A stretch of DNA of 64,000 nucleotides from Clostridia bacterium (GCA_026416815.1 JAOAEJ010000065.1:1-64000), one strand, 5' to 3'; counted from the first letter of the stretch, positions 43,747-53,548 are shown. The notes: generated from the sequence alone by a model not told the origin. Made by a program: numbers and translations.

Positions 43747-43775
43747 ATTATATCCCCAAGTATTTTAGCTGTCAA
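43747..43775 (-). promoter_or_regulatory. Consensus sigma-A promoter of the thrS leader
   Basis: On the minus strand TTGACA (43770-43775), 17 bp, TATAAT (43747-43752). The -35 lies only 7 bp past the GH31 stop codon. Confidence 0.95.
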
Positions 43776-43781
43776 CCGGAT

Positions 43782-46250
43782 TTATTTTATAATAATATTC
43801 TTCGACGAACCTGCTGCTACCTTCACATAGGTCACATCTCCATAGACATCCTTTGCTGTTGCCCACCCCTCATTAGATGAGCCTTTTAGTATATCCAAAT
43901 CACTCTGACGGGCAAGGGGTTTTCCATTGCACATTACATCTGCCCCGCTTTTATTGTGGATTCTAACTGTATAATACTTGAGCGCAGCATTGAAGCTTCC
44001 TTCCTTAGCTCCTATCGTGAAGCTTACCCCTTCACTTTGCTTGTTTTGAGCGGTCATATTCTGTGTAAAGTAAACACCCTTCTCATAATCATAGGTTTCC
44101 CCATCATCATCATAATATTTAAATGTAGTCTGTTTTGTGCTTGGAAATACATCTATATCTACATTTGTTACAGGTTTCTCACTGGTATAATTCAAAACCT
44201 CCTGTGTAGGTATTATTGCCCCTTTCTTTATGAATAGCGGTATATCTTGCCACACTTTTGAGTTCACATCATCCCATGTACCTGCTTCAATACTATAGTT
44301 TATCGTTTTTCCTCCTTTGTAAACCTGGCCACTGAAATAGTCTATCCATTCACCCTTAGGCAGATAGATGTCTTTTGATGTCTGTCCTTTCTCAACTATA
44401 GGAGAAACAAGCATATACTCTCCAAACATCCATGCCTCTATATAGTTTGCCAAGTTTGCATCTGCAGGGTCTTCAAACATCAAAGGACGCACAAGCCCGA
44501 CTCCTCCCTCATAGGCTTCCCTTTGATAGGAATATATATAAGGCACTAATTTATAACGCAGTTTTATAGCATTTACAGCTGCCTTCTCCGCCTGTTCTCC
44601 GTAAACCCAGGGCTGTCTCTGCTTGTATTGTGCTCCATGTACCCTGAAAACCGGTGTAAACGCTCCGAATTCCATCCAACGTGCATATAATTCAGGACTA
44701 GAACTCTCCTCGGGACTTCTTCTGCTGTCAAAAAAACCTCCCGTATCCATGCTCCACTGAGTCTGTCCCAGATTAACTGCAGAAAGCATCCTCTCCCTTT
44801 GCATTGCCATGCTGCTAAAGTCTGAGAGTATATCCCCCGACCACATCGCATATGCGTATCTCTGAGCCCCTATATAGTAATTTCTGCTTATTGACCATAC
44901 CCTCTTATTGGTGTAGGCTCTCTGCCACTCGTAGAAAGACTTTTGCATATTCAGGTGAGCCATGTTGTCAAAACCTACATCAGCCTCGTCGTTCCAAAAT
45001 CCTACAAATCCAGTATCGAAGGCCTCCTTTGCATGACCCCAGAACCAAATTCCGCAGTCGGGCAAAGCAAAATTCAAATCGTTTACCGTCTTCTTGGAAA
45101 AGTAGTCTTCATAGGGCTTTTTATCAGGGTACCAGAAACCTTTTTCGGTGGCGTACCTACCCTGTTCGGTATCTACATGCAGTCTCGGCTTCATTATACC
45201 CGTAAGCTTAATCCCCTTGGAGTCCATGGTTTGCTTCAATTTACCCGACGAACCGTCAGGAAATTTTGACGTATTCCAGCTCCATTCTCCGTAGTTGTCC
45301 TCTCCCCATCGTTTCCAGTCAAAATCAAGGGTATATCCGTCCAAGGGAATTCCCTTTGCACGGTATGTATCTACTATCCGGATTAATTCCTTTTGGTCTA
45401 TGCCCCATTCACTGTTTATAAATCCTATAGACCATTTGGGCAGCATTGGGGGCTTACCGCTTATTTCCGACAGCCCTTCGAAAAGTTCTTCGGGCTCTCC
45501 TTCAATTATATAATATTCAGTATCCTTCTTAGAACATTCACTGAATTTAATGTTCTTTCCATCAATATCAAATCTGCCTCCATCGGAGTCTATCAATATT
45601 CCGTATCCATTACTATTCCATATAAAAGGGCCTCCACTATACCCTTGTTCACCTGCCTTGACAACACCGCCAGTATTTCTAACTATATATTCACTGGAGT
45701 TCTCCCATGCGTCATAGCCATGGAGCCCATAGAAGTTGCCACCCAAACTGTGTGTAAAGTTGACCCCTCCGTAATAGACGCCTTTTGACTCACTCTCACT
45801 TATAAGCATTCTGCCTTTTTCATCATAAGCCGATACCCTGCACGGCTTCCTGCTTACTTTTACAGTCATCCTCTTTGTTTTTACAACAATCGGGTCCCCG
45901 GATGCATCAATTTCCGCCTTTACATTATCCCATTTGGTATTGCCTATGACAGGGGTATTCGGACTTGATTGTCCTCCCGGCATAAAGTCTACTTTGATAA
46001 TATTATCTCTGCACACCTGTATCTCCAGTTTACCTACATCTAAGGATATGTCGACCTTATTATCACTTGTATTAATACTTTTGATGTCTCCAAGCTCTGA
46101 CGTACTGAGTTTTGGATCTCTTTTGACAGTTGTTCTATTCTCGTCCCTATTCGGGATTAGTATAAATGCCGCCGCTACCGTTGCGACCACAATAATCAGT
46201 ACTATAGCTGCCACACCTGCGTTTAGTTTTGTACCTGAAAACTTTTTCAT
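43782..46250 (-). CDS. Membrane-anchored glycoside hydrolase family 31 protein
   Basis: About 822 residues. An N-terminal helix (NAGVAAIVLIIVVATVAAAF) anchors or exports the enzyme. A galactose-mutarotase-like N domain (60-260) precedes the barrel (PPMLPKWSIGFINSEWGIDQ ... MWSGDILSDFSSMAMQRERM, then MDTGGFF). GH31 enzymes act on alpha-glucosides or alpha-xylosides. The nucleophile segment reads GFWNDEADVGF rather than WxDMNE; the Asp stays, but the residues after it differ, so specificity may be unusual. The acid/base Asp of WSGD is present. C-terminal beta domains follow. I chose ATG 46250 (GGTGG 10 nt upstream). There is no terminator before the thrS promoter. Confidence 0.9.
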   Translation of the reverse strand: MKKFSGTKLNAGVAAIVLIIVVATVAAAFILIPNRDENRTTVKRDPKLSTSELGDIKSINTSDNKVDISLDVGKLEIQVCRDNIIKVDFMPGGQSSPNTPVIGNTKWDNVKAEIDASGDPIVVKTKRMTVKVSRKPCRVSAYDEKGRMLISESESKGVYYGGVNFTHSLGGNFYGLHGYDAWENSSEYIVRNTGGVVKAGEQGYSGGPFIWNSNGYGILIDSDGGRFDIDGKNIKFSECSKKDTEYYIIEGEPEELFEGLSEISGKPPMLPKWSIGFINSEWGIDQKELIRIVDTYRAKGIPLDGYTLDFDWKRWGEDNYGEWSWNTSKFPDGSSGKLKQTMDSKGIKLTGIMKPRLHVDTEQGRYATEKGFWYPDKKPYEDYFSKKTVNDLNFALPDCGIWFWGHAKEAFDTGFVGFWNDEADVGFDNMAHLNMQKSFYEWQRAYTNKRVWSISRNYYIGAQRYAYAMWSGDILSDFSSMAMQRERMLSAVNLGQTQWSMDTGGFFDSRRSPEESSSPELYARWMEFGAFTPVFRVHGAQYKQRQPWVYGEQAEKAAVNAIKLRYKLVPYIYSYQREAYEGGVGLVRPLMFEDPADANLANYIEAWMFGEYMLVSPIVEKGQTSKDIYLPKGEWIDYFSGQVYKGGKTINYSIEAGTWDDVNSKVWQDIPLFIKKGAIIPTQEVLNYTSEKPVTNVDIDVFPSTKQTTFKYYDDDGETYDYEKGVYFTQNMTAQNKQSEGVSFTIGAKEGSFNAALKYYTVRIHNKSGADVMCNGKPLARQSDLDILKGSSNEGWATAKDVYGDVTYVKVAAGSSKNIIIK

Positions 46251-46433
46251 TACCAATCACCCACCTTCTCACAATACTGGATACTATACAATTTTATTCT
46301 ATAGGTTAAAGAGTTTAAAGTAGACTTTTTTAAGTTGATGGGTGTAATTTCTTCGGTTGCTGATAGAATCCTACGGCCTATAGATAATTATGGTTGAACT
46401 TAGTTATTTCCCCTACTGTCTTCCGGCTGCAAG

Positions 46434-46489
46434 TAAAAAACTCTACTGCGTTTTTCTAATGCTAAGTTTAATATAGACGCAATAGAGTT
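46434..46489 (-). terminator. Terminator after the FAH-family gene
   Basis: On the minus strand AACTCTATTGCGT and ACGCAGTAGAGTT pair around a 25-nt loop and run into TTTTTT. It is 47 bp past the stop. Confidence 0.82.
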
Positions 46490-46535
46490 CTATTTGGATT
46501 ATAAGTATCATCCACACATTCACTTTATGGGTACT

Positions 46536-47306
46536 CTACAGTAAGCCGTCTGAGCTCACTGTATTTCTTAAAGTTCCAATATTCTCGATTACCACCTCTA
46601 CTATGTCCCCAGCTTTCATTGCACTTACACCGGATGGAGTACCGGTAGTCACTATATCACCCGGGTAAAGAGGTATGGTTTTTGATATAAAGCTTACTAA
46701 CTGCTGTACATTCCATAGTAAATCCGAAGTGTTTGAGTCCTGCTTTACCTCACCGTTCAGGACCAGCTTTATATCTAATTTATTATAGTCAATACCGCTT
46801 ACTATATAAGGTCCGATAGGACAAAAGGTCTCAAAGTTTTTCCCCCTCGTCCATTGCCCGTCCGAACGCTGTATATCTCTTTCGGTAACATCATTTAGGC
46901 ATGTTGCCCCCAGAAGATATTCATCAATCTGATCGGGCTCTATATTTTTACAGGTCTTTTTAATAACCACTGCAAGCTCCGCTTCATAGTCCACCCTAGT
47001 TGCCTCCTGCGGTATTATTATGGTATCTTCGGAGCCTATAACGGTATGAGGCAGTTTTATAAACAGCACAGGATTTTTAGGTATGTCACGTCCGTCAAAT
47101 TCTTTGATATGCTCTACGTAATTTAGACCTACAGCAACGACCTTTGATGGGCTGCAAGGAGCGAGCAGCTTGACTTCATCTGTATGATAGATTTTTCCGG
47201 TAAACTCATATACGTCAAAAAAGCTCCCTTCTACTTCTTTAATAACTCCATCCTCTAGAATTCCGGCCTTTTCACTGCCTTGATAACTGAATCTTAAGTA
47301 TTTCAT
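46536..47306 (-). CDS. Fumarylacetoacetate hydrolase family protein
   Basis: 256 residues. Metal-binding FAH core: DYEAELAVVIKK (Glu pair), CLNDVTERDIQRSDGQWTRG, KNFETFCPIGPYIV and TGTPSGVSAMKAGDIVEV. The family covers hydrolysis, hydration or decarboxylation of beta-diketo acids such as oxaloacetate-like or acylpyruvate substrates; the exact reaction cannot be read here. It is monocistronic, with no aromatic-degradation genes nearby, so a housekeeping or repair role (for example oxaloacetate tautomerase or acylpyruvase) is as likely as catabolism. Confidence 0.92.
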   Translation of the reverse strand: MKYLRFSYQGSEKAGILEDGVIKEVEGSFFDVYEFTGKIYHTDEVKLLAPCSPSKVVAVGLNYVEHIKEFDGRDIPKNPVLFIKLPHTVIGSEDTIIIPQEATRVDYEAELAVVIKKTCKNIEPDQIDEYLLGATCLNDVTERDIQRSDGQWTRGKNFETFCPIGPYIVSGIDYNKLDIKLVLNGEVKQDSNTSDLLWNVQQLVSFISKTIPLYPGDIVTTGTPSGVSAMKAGDIVEVVIENIGTLRNTVSSDGLL

Positions 47307-47525
47307 GGTGTTTCCTCCATCCTTTGTAATTTTTGCTTACTCCAAAATTTATTATAGGGACATTATATTTTTTACTCACCAATGGATATTCGTAAAGGCT
47401 TTTGGCTCTACTGGTCCTTCCTTGTGATTAATACCGTATTTCCAGGTAATAATATTATAGCAGAAATCATGGTATAATGTAGCACGGCGTTAAAACTAAA
47501 ACTTTAAAATAACGGGGGAGAAAAA

Positions 47526-47675
47526 ATGCGAGTTAAGAGAGTTGAAAAATTTAAAAAGCACAGAATCAAGCGGCTTAAAAAACTTATTTTTGTCACTTTT
47601 ATACTACCTTTTACGTCGATATTTTTAGGCTATATAATAACGTCGCTTGTTATTTTACCCTCAATGAGAAAGTGA
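47526..47675 (+). CDS. Small basic membrane peptide (49 residues)
   Basis: Opens MRVKRVEKFKKHRIKRLKKL, strongly basic, then LIFVTFILPFTSIFLGYIIT and SLVILPSMRK: one long or two short membrane spans. GGGGGAG stands 6 nt before the ATG, and TATAAT (47473-47478) about 48 bp upstream could be its -10. The look recalls the N-terminal anchor of envelope or SPOR-type proteins, so it may be a stand-alone anchor or the remnant of one. Family not recognised. Confidence 0.7.
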   Translation: MRVKRVEKFKKHRIKRLKKLIFVTFILPFTSIFLGYIITSLVILPSMRK

Positions 47676-47866
47676 TTTAAACACCTACAATATGCAGTTT
47701 TTACGTATAACATACCCCATATGTAATCATTTGTCTAAAATATATAAAAAGTATCAAAAAAGATACGCTAAAATCGTCAAAAATACTATTTAATTAATCC
47801 ACTCAAACCTTTATAATTAATAACATATTCGGAATTATTTTTTTATTTTCCTCCTTTAATTAAGAT

Positions 47867-47900
47867 AAAAAGCTGGTACAGTCATTACCAGCTTTTTATT
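47867..47900. terminator. Bidirectional terminator
   Basis: AAAAAGCTGGTA and TACCAGCTTTTT pair with A/T tracts on both sides. It serves the small peptide gene or the GerMN gene from the other strand. Confidence 0.92.
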
Positions 47901-47906
47901 TGCGTA

Positions 47907-47965
47907 TAATACTACTTTGTTACTTGGGTATCTTCCATAATTAGGTGAATAGCAAAGTAGTATTA
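47907..47965. repeat. Dispersed palindromic element, copy B
   Basis: TAATACTACTTTGTTACTT pairs with AATAGCAAAGTAGTATTA (the wobble positions differ). The core GGGTATCTTCCATAATTAGG resembles the reverse of copy A at 39828-39881. Confidence 0.75.
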
Positions 47966-47995
47966 ATCAATATTCACAATTACATTCTTCCCCAA

Positions 47996-48997
47996 CTAAT
48001 TATTCTTTATCATACTCTCGTTTCTTACAAAAGGCTTGTCAAACACAAGATGTATATATGCCGGCCTTACTTTCCCCTCTATGAGAAACTGAACTTTTTT
48101 CACTGTCGAAAGCTCTGTCAACGAATTCACTATAGAGTTTATGGTCATTGATTCTCCTGCTGTACCGGTATGATTATTGTCTACAAACTCGCGGGACAAA
48201 TTGATGGTGCATAACCCACTTTTTGTCTGAACAGATAAAAGCTTCGTTCCTTGGGGTATTACAGGAAACAGACCTTTCTTGGTAGGGCCTTTTTTAAGCT
48301 CTTCGAATATCGCTTTTTCAAGACCTGCCCCTTTATTAACTACTACAACTCTTTTTTCAGCAACTACACCATCAGCATTGGAATTACCAAAATAAACTGT
48401 TATTGTTTTTTTCTCCTGACTTATGGGATAGCCGTTGCTATCCAGTTCTACATATGCTAAGTCCCCCAAAGGCATTCCACTGGGGCCTATAAGAGCCTTA
48501 CCTTCCACCAGAATCCTTACCTTTTGTATACCTGGTATTTGAGTCAGGGTATTTACAATGGAAACCCGCTCTACTATTTCAGCTACGCCACCAGCTGTAG
48601 AATACTCCTTTGAAAAATCGACTATTGCCACATTACCTTTCTTGTTTACTCCAAGGAGTCTTGTACCGTTAGGTATAGCCTTTTTAAGCTTTGTATTTTT
48701 TGGTCCTTCTAATAGAGCTTGAACAGCAGCTTTTATTATTGCTCCATCCCTAACAACAACTTCTCTCAGTTCAAAGGGTACTGCGCTGTTATCTTTGTTA
48801 GTAAAATAAAGTTTCAACTTTACCTTACTTACGCCCCTACTCATTAGTTCATCAGAAGATGTATCGGTTGTTATGGAAATTTCGTTAGGCGAATTCTTCG
48901 GAGATGTTCCTTCAGTAGTATTCTTTGACATATCTCCGCACGCTGAAACCCAAAAAGCCATTATGCATATAAGAACTACCGATATTAGTTTTTTCAT
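47996..48997 (-). CDS. Lipoprotein with two GerMN domains
   Basis: 333 residues. Lipoprotein signal MKKLISVVLICIMAFWVSAC with Cys20. Two tandem GerMN domains (about 55-175 and 190-315), each with K(L/V)YF.N, a central LLEGPK or ELKKGPT, IPNGT/IPQGTKLLSV, and a VDFSKEY or INLSREF strand. GerM-type proteins act in spore formation and germination. No germination operon is adjacent. It probably faces the outside of the membrane. The start is placed by the signal peptide. Confidence 0.93.
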   Translation of the reverse strand: MKKLISVVLICIMAFWVSACGDMSKNTTEGTSPKNSPNEISITTDTSSDELMSRGVSKVKLKLYFTNKDNSAVPFELREVVVRDGAIIKAAVQALLEGPKNTKLKKAIPNGTRLLGVNKKGNVAIVDFSKEYSTAGGVAEIVERVSIVNTLTQIPGIQKVRILVEGKALIGPSGMPLGDLAYVELDSNGYPISQEKKTITVYFGNSNADGVVAEKRVVVVNKGAGLEKAIFEELKKGPTKKGLFPVIPQGTKLLSVQTKSGLCTINLSREFVDNNHTGTAGESMTINSIVNSLTELSTVKKVQFLIEGKVRPAYIHLVFDKPFVRNESMIKNN

Positions 48998-49100
48998 TGC
49001 TTATTGTTTATCAGGTAACATAATAGTTCCTGACAAATTCCCTCCCCCTATACTTATTTTCACTATTAGTATATTATGGTAATAAGGGAAGGGATTACAT

Positions 49101-49856
49101 TTATTTTACTGTTATACGATCTTTTATCTTATTAAAAGTTTTTTCCTTTATTCCCGCTACCTTCATTATGTCATTAATGGACTTGAATCCCCCATTTTTT
49201 TCTCTATAGTCTATAATATCCTGTGCTATGCTTTCTCCAATTCCCGAGAGCGAATCCAACTCTTTTATAGTTGCTGTATTTATATTGATTTTCCCATCGG
49301 ATTTGGCTGCTATTACCACCTCATTGGCCACTACTCCCCCACTATCCTTTACAATCTCAATACCACTGCTGTTTTGAGGTTGTGAAGCACTGACAGCTGG
49401 TTTTTGAACTGTGGCTGCTTTTAAAGCCTGCTGAGCTTCTTTTTTTGATTTTACTTTAAGCATTACGTTTTCGTTTAGCACATAGGCCATATTTATGTTA
49501 TTTACATCCGCTTCTTCAGTTGCTCCACCGGCCGCATTAATAGCATCGTATATTATCTGACCTTTATTTAGAGTAACTATTCCCGGTTTTTTTACACACC
49601 CAACTACATAAACCTTAATCTTATCCTCTTCGCTTTTGGAATCACTCTGTTCGTCGGTAACCTTTATGTCGGTATCCTTGGCTGATGTTACATTGCTTAC
49701 ATTTTTCCCATCGGATTCCTTTTCAATAACAATGCTATCGCCGCCGCGGCTTGAAAATATTCCTATTGTCAGCAAAGCTGCTGCTACAAAAACTATTGCA
49801 CCGGCAATAGCTATCTTTTTAATGTGTATTTCCCTACCAAATAGAACAAAATTCAT
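49101..49856 (-). CDS. comEA: ComEA-like helix-hairpin-helix DNA-binding protein
   Basis: About 251 residues. N-terminal membrane helix (IHIKKIAIAGAIVFVAAALL), an acidic linker, an SLBB domain (IKVYVVGCVKKPGIVTLNKG, about 85-145) and a C-terminal pair of HhH motifs (ININTATIKELDSLSGIGES, GGFKSINDIMKVAGIKEKTF). ComEA is the surface receptor that binds double-stranded DNA in natural transformation. ATG 49856 follows GGAGGGG by 5 nt; the longer upstream frame has no site. No other com genes are in the window. Confidence 0.94.
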   Translation of the reverse strand: MNFVLFGREIHIKKIAIAGAIVFVAAALLTIGIFSSRGGDSIVIEKESDGKNVSNVTSAKDTDIKVTDEQSDSKSEEDKIKVYVVGCVKKPGIVTLNKGQIIYDAINAAGGATEEADVNNINMAYVLNENVMLKVKSKKEAQQALKAATVQKPAVSASQPQNSSGIEIVKDSGGVVANEVVIAAKSDGKININTATIKELDSLSGIGESIAQDIIDYREKNGGFKSINDIMKVAGIKEKTFNKIKDRITVK

Positions 49857-50219
49857 TATTTCCCCTCCAACTTCAAATATAACTTCGACCAAAGTATTGA
49901 TTTTATCCCATATAACTGTATTATTCTCTATATTTGCTCCTATTCCTTTTTTTAGTATACTAGTTTTTGATTCGAGTAGTACAACTTTACACACTTTTCT
50001 GGTATACTTATAAATGTTTATATAAACCTATAACTACAGTTCAGGGACCTTTGAACATTTTAGGTGTTCCGATTCCTTATTTTGCGTCTGGCATTAAAAA
50101 TTTTTGCAAATTTATAATCTATCCCTAGACGATATCGATTTACTTATTTATAATAGCTTTGTTATTAAGAAATATAAATCCAACAATATAATGACATACA
50201 TAAATATTTCGGAGGAACT
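49857..50219. other. Divergent promoter region between comEA and the carboxypeptidase
   Basis: No gene is seen. TATAAT at 50149-50154 with a weak TAGACG 17 bp upstream is a candidate plus-strand promoter for the carboxypeptidase. Confidence 0.45.
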
Positions 50220-51542
50220 ATGAAAAGATTGGTATCTATTTTTATAATACTTTCTATAATACTAATAAACCTTACGATTGTTTACGCTGATTCGCCCAAT
50301 ATAAATTGCGCTTCATATATACTCATCGATGCTAAGTCCGGGCAGGTGCTGAGCGAATATAACGCTGATAAAAGACTGCGACCCGCAAGCACTACAAAGA
50401 TTATGACCGCTGTCGTTGCTCTGGAAAACGGTAAGCTGGACCATATTATGACTGCAAGTGAAGCAGCAGTATACGATATAGGACCCGGAGGTATGAATAT
50501 TGGCATAATGACAGGCGAGCAAATGCGCATGGAAGATCTTTTAAGCGCACTTCTTATAAGATCAGCCAATGAAACGGCCAACATTATTGCAGAAAATATA
50601 TCCCCTACTCGCAAGGATTTTATGGATTTGATGAATAAAAGAGTCCGAGAGATAGGCGCTGTAAATACCTATTTTGTAAATCCCTGCGGTAAGGACAACA
50701 GTAAGGAAGATGCCAATCATCTTTCAACTGCCCGCGACCTTGCAATAATAACTCAACATGCTATGAAAATACCTAAATTCAGAGAACTTGTAGGAAAGGA
50801 ATATCTTAGCGATATGCAGCCTACAAATAAGCATAAAAAATGGGATACTTTACGCGCCACAAACAAGCTTTTGTGGGGCACACGGGATTATCCCTACTAC
50901 ATGAATGGCGAAAAAAAGCACTATACTGTAAATGGTGTAAAAACCGGTTATACCGATGCAGCAGGAAATAATCTTGTTTCATCGGCAACCACTGCTGAAG
51001 GTATGGAGCTTATAGCAGTAATTCTTGGTGTAAAAAATCAAGCCTCCAATAAGATTTTCAGCCATACTAAAGAACTTTTACAGTACGGCTTCACCAACTT
51101 TTCCATTCAGAAGCTGGTAGAACCTAAAAAGTTTGTTAAAGCTGTACCCGTTATCGATTCTGCTGATGAATCCAAGCTGGATCTTATTACATCCGGTGAG
51201 CTTAGTGCTGTACTGCCTATAGATGAAAGCAAAAGAAATATAAGCGTCAAACAACATTTAAACGAAAATATAAAAGCTCCTATAAAGCAAGGTGACGTCC
51301 TTGGATATTTAGAATACTTTCAGAATGGTGTTTCTATAGGCAAGATTGATGTTTTAGCCTCCAGGAATATCGAAAAAAGTACTGTGTCAGAAACTGCTGA
51401 GAAAGCAAAAAACACAGTAAGTAATCCGTTAATTCGAAAAGTATTCACCGTCTCCGCCGTTATTCTGATATCTTTCATCTTCATCAGAATGATACTTAGG
51501 AGGGTATCAAGAATGGTAAACTCTAAAAAACAAGCTAATTGA
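50220..51542 (+). CDS. D-alanyl-D-alanine carboxypeptidase (DacF/PBP5 type)
   Basis: Trims the terminal D-Ala from peptidoglycan stem peptides. 440 residues. Signal peptide (LVSIFIILSIILINLTIVYA), SxxK in PASTTKIM (Ser57, Lys60), SxN in RSANETAN (Ser115, Asn117), and KTG in NGVKTGYTDAAG. A PBP5-like C-terminal domain follows, and a last hydrophobic helix (VFTVSAVILISFIFIRMIL) with a basic tail anchors it. GGAGGAACT precedes the ATG. Clostridia carry several such genes, some for spore cortex; which role applies here is unknown. Confidence 0.95.
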   Translation: MKRLVSIFIILSIILINLTIVYADSPNINCASYILIDAKSGQVLSEYNADKRLRPASTTKIMTAVVALENGKLDHIMTASEAAVYDIGPGGMNIGIMTGEQMRMEDLLSALLIRSANETANIIAENISPTRKDFMDLMNKRVREIGAVNTYFVNPCGKDNSKEDANHLSTARDLAIITQHAMKIPKFRELVGKEYLSDMQPTNKHKKWDTLRATNKLLWGTRDYPYYMNGEKKHYTVNGVKTGYTDAAGNNLVSSATTAEGMELIAVILGVKNQASNKIFSHTKELLQYGFTNFSIQKLVEPKKFVKAVPVIDSADESKLDLITSGELSAVLPIDESKRNISVKQHLNENIKAPIKQGDVLGYLEYFQNGVSIGKIDVLASRNIEKSTVSETAEKAKNTVSNPLIRKVFTVSAVILISFIFIRMILRRVSRMVNSKKQAN

Positions 51543-51586
51543 TATAGATAGTTTACAATAAATCATTTATAATAACAATCGACAGT

Positions 51587-51620
51587 AAGCTTAAGGGGTA
51601 TAACCTTTAAGCTTTTTTAT
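51587..51620 (+). terminator. Terminator of the carboxypeptidase gene
   Basis: AAGCTTAAGG pairs with CCTTTAAGCTT and ends in TTTTTTATTT. Confidence 0.92.
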
Positions 51621-51829
51621 TTAATTTCTAGAAGCTTTTCATAAATCCTAAGCCTTCATTAATAAAATATAAATACAGAACTATTATTTTCAAGTCTTTA
51701 TTTATGTATTTTATGTTGTATAATATTAAAAAGTAAATACCCATTGTCCTTATTACCAGCACAGTAAAACTGATATATAATATATAATATGATAAGTTGT
51801 TTTGTATTTCCACAAAGGGGTGGCTAATT

Positions 51830-53548
51830 ATGGAGAATAAAGCTATATACACTGTCAGGGATATAACAAATTTGAAAGACATGTTGGAACAAAGCGCAAA
51901 GTTATTTGGAGATAGGGATGCTTTTTTAATAAAAAACAGCGACAGCAGCTACACAGGTATTAAGTACACTGAGTTTAAGACCGATGTAGATGCCCTGGGA
52001 ACAGCTTTGATAGACCTGGGGCTCAAGGACAGCTACATAGCTGTGATAGGTGAAAACCGCTACGAGTGGTGTGTGACCTACCTTGCAACTGTAAATGGCA
52101 CGGGAGTGATAGTACCTCTTGACAAGGAACTTCCTCAGGCTGAGATAGAAAACCTCCTTTCACGTTCCGGTGCCTCTGCAATAGTATTTTCAGGCAAGTA
52201 TGAAAAGGAAATACAGGCTATTTCTTCTACTCTACCCACCGTTAAATATTTTATAAATGTGGATGCAAAGCAGGACGAAAATTTTTACTTATCCTTCAAA
52301 CAGTTGATTAATAAGGGTAAGAAGCTGCTCGCCAAAGGAAACAAATCTTTTATTAATGCACAGATTGATGAAGAAAAAATGAGTATTTTACTGTTTACAT
52401 CGGGTACTACAGATTTAGCTAAAGGTGTAATGCTTTCCCATAAAAATATATGCTCCAATGTTATGGCAGTATGTTCAACCATATATCTCGACTGCAATGA
52501 TTCGGCTTTATCGATTCTTCCCCTTCACCACACCTACGAATGTACCTGTGGCTTTTTTGTCATGATTTATAACGGTTGTACCGTGTCTTTTAATGAGGGG
52601 TTGAAGCACATAGCAAAGAATCTTAAGGAAACAAAGCCTACTCTCCTTTTTATGGTTCCTTTGATACTTGAAAGCATGTACAAAAGAATATGGGATCAGG
52701 CTTCCAAGAAAAAAAGTGTGAAGTTTAAACTCAAAATAGCGTTATCTATAAGCAACCTATTATACAACCGACTGGGAATAGATGTCCGCAGAAAGTTGTT
52801 TAAACAAATACACGAAAATATAGGTGGTAGGGTACGGCTTATAATATCCGGTGCAGCAGCCATAAATCCCGAGGTTTCAAAAGGCTTCAGAGCCATGGGA
52901 ATACAAGTTTTGCAAGGATACGGCCTTACCGAATGCTCTCCTATCGTAACAGTCAATAGGGAGCAATCCTTCAGGCACGAATCCGCAGGGCTTGCCCTTC
53001 CCGGTGTTGATGTAAAAATAAATAATCCTAATAGCGATGGTATCGGTGAAATTGTAGTCAAAGGTCCCAATGTAATGCTTGGCTACTTTAAAAACGAAAC
53101 AGCTACCCAAAAAGTCCTTAAGGATGACTGGTTTTATACAGGGGATCTTGGGCACATGGATAGCTCCGGATTTGTTTATATAACCGGACGCCAGAAGAAT
53201 GTTATTGTAACAAAGAACGGTAAAAATATTTTCCCCGAAGAAGTAGAGGCCTATCTTAACAATAGCCCCTATATCAAGGAATCCCTTGTATGGGGAAAGG
53301 ATGATGAGGATTCCGGCGAAACATATGTCACAGCACAGATAGTCCCTGACTATGACGCTATTAATCAAAAACTTAATGTCACTGATGTTTCGCAGGAAGA
53401 TGTGTTTAAAATTATTAATAACGAAGTAAAAAGTATAAACAAAAATATACCTTTATACAAACGTATTCGTCACTTTACTATCCGAGAATCGGAATTTGCA
53501 AAAACTACAACTAAAAAAATCAAGCGATATGCAGAAAAAGTAGGTTAA
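51830..53548 (+). CDS. AMP-dependent acyl-CoA synthetase-like protein, paralogue 1
   Basis: 572 residues, ANL superfamily (long-chain fatty acid-CoA ligase type). FTSGTTDLAKGVMLSH is the P-loop, with Asp where Gly is usual. LPLHHTYECTCGF, GYGLTECSPIVTVN (A5), DWFYTGDLGHMDSSGFVYIT (A7) and KNVIVTKNGKNIFPEEVEAY (A8) follow, and the catalytic Lys region is FAKTTTKKIKRYA. No signal or membrane span. ATG 51830 is set by GGGGTGG; an upstream frame lacks a site. A close paralogue follows after a terminator. The substrate (fatty acid or other carboxylate) is unknown. Confidence 0.9.
   Translation: MENKAIYTVRDITNLKDMLEQSAKLFGDRDAFLIKNSDSSYTGIKYTEFKTDVDALGTALIDLGLKDSYIAVIGENRYEWCVTYLATVNGTGVIVPLDKELPQAEIENLLSRSGASAIVFSGKYEKEIQAISSTLPTVKYFINVDAKQDENFYLSFKQLINKGKKLLAKGNKSFINAQIDEEKMSILLFTSGTTDLAKGVMLSHKNICSNVMAVCSTIYLDCNDSALSILPLHHTYECTCGFFVMIYNGCTVSFNEGLKHIAKNLKETKPTLLFMVPLILESMYKRIWDQASKKKSVKFKLKIALSISNLLYNRLGIDVRRKLFKQIHENIGGRVRLIISGAAAINPEVSKGFRAMGIQVLQGYGLTECSPIVTVNREQSFRHESAGLALPGVDVKINNPNSDGIGEIVVKGPNVMLGYFKNETATQKVLKDDWFYTGDLGHMDSSGFVYITGRQKNVIVTKNGKNIFPEEVEAYLNNSPYIKESLVWGKDDEDSGETYVTAQIVPDYDAINQKLNVTDVSQEDVFKIINNEVKSINKNIPLYKRIRHFTIRESEFAKTTTKKIKRYAEKVG

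Noticed and set aside
44573..45269. Several 90-117 codon frames antisense to the GH31 gene
   Set aside because: All are shadows of a long gene with conserved catalytic motifs on the minus strand.
51628..51882. 84-codon hydrophobic minus-strand frame
   Set aside because: It overlaps the ribosome site and start of the acyl-CoA synthetase gene; the hydrophobicity follows from AT-rich DNA.
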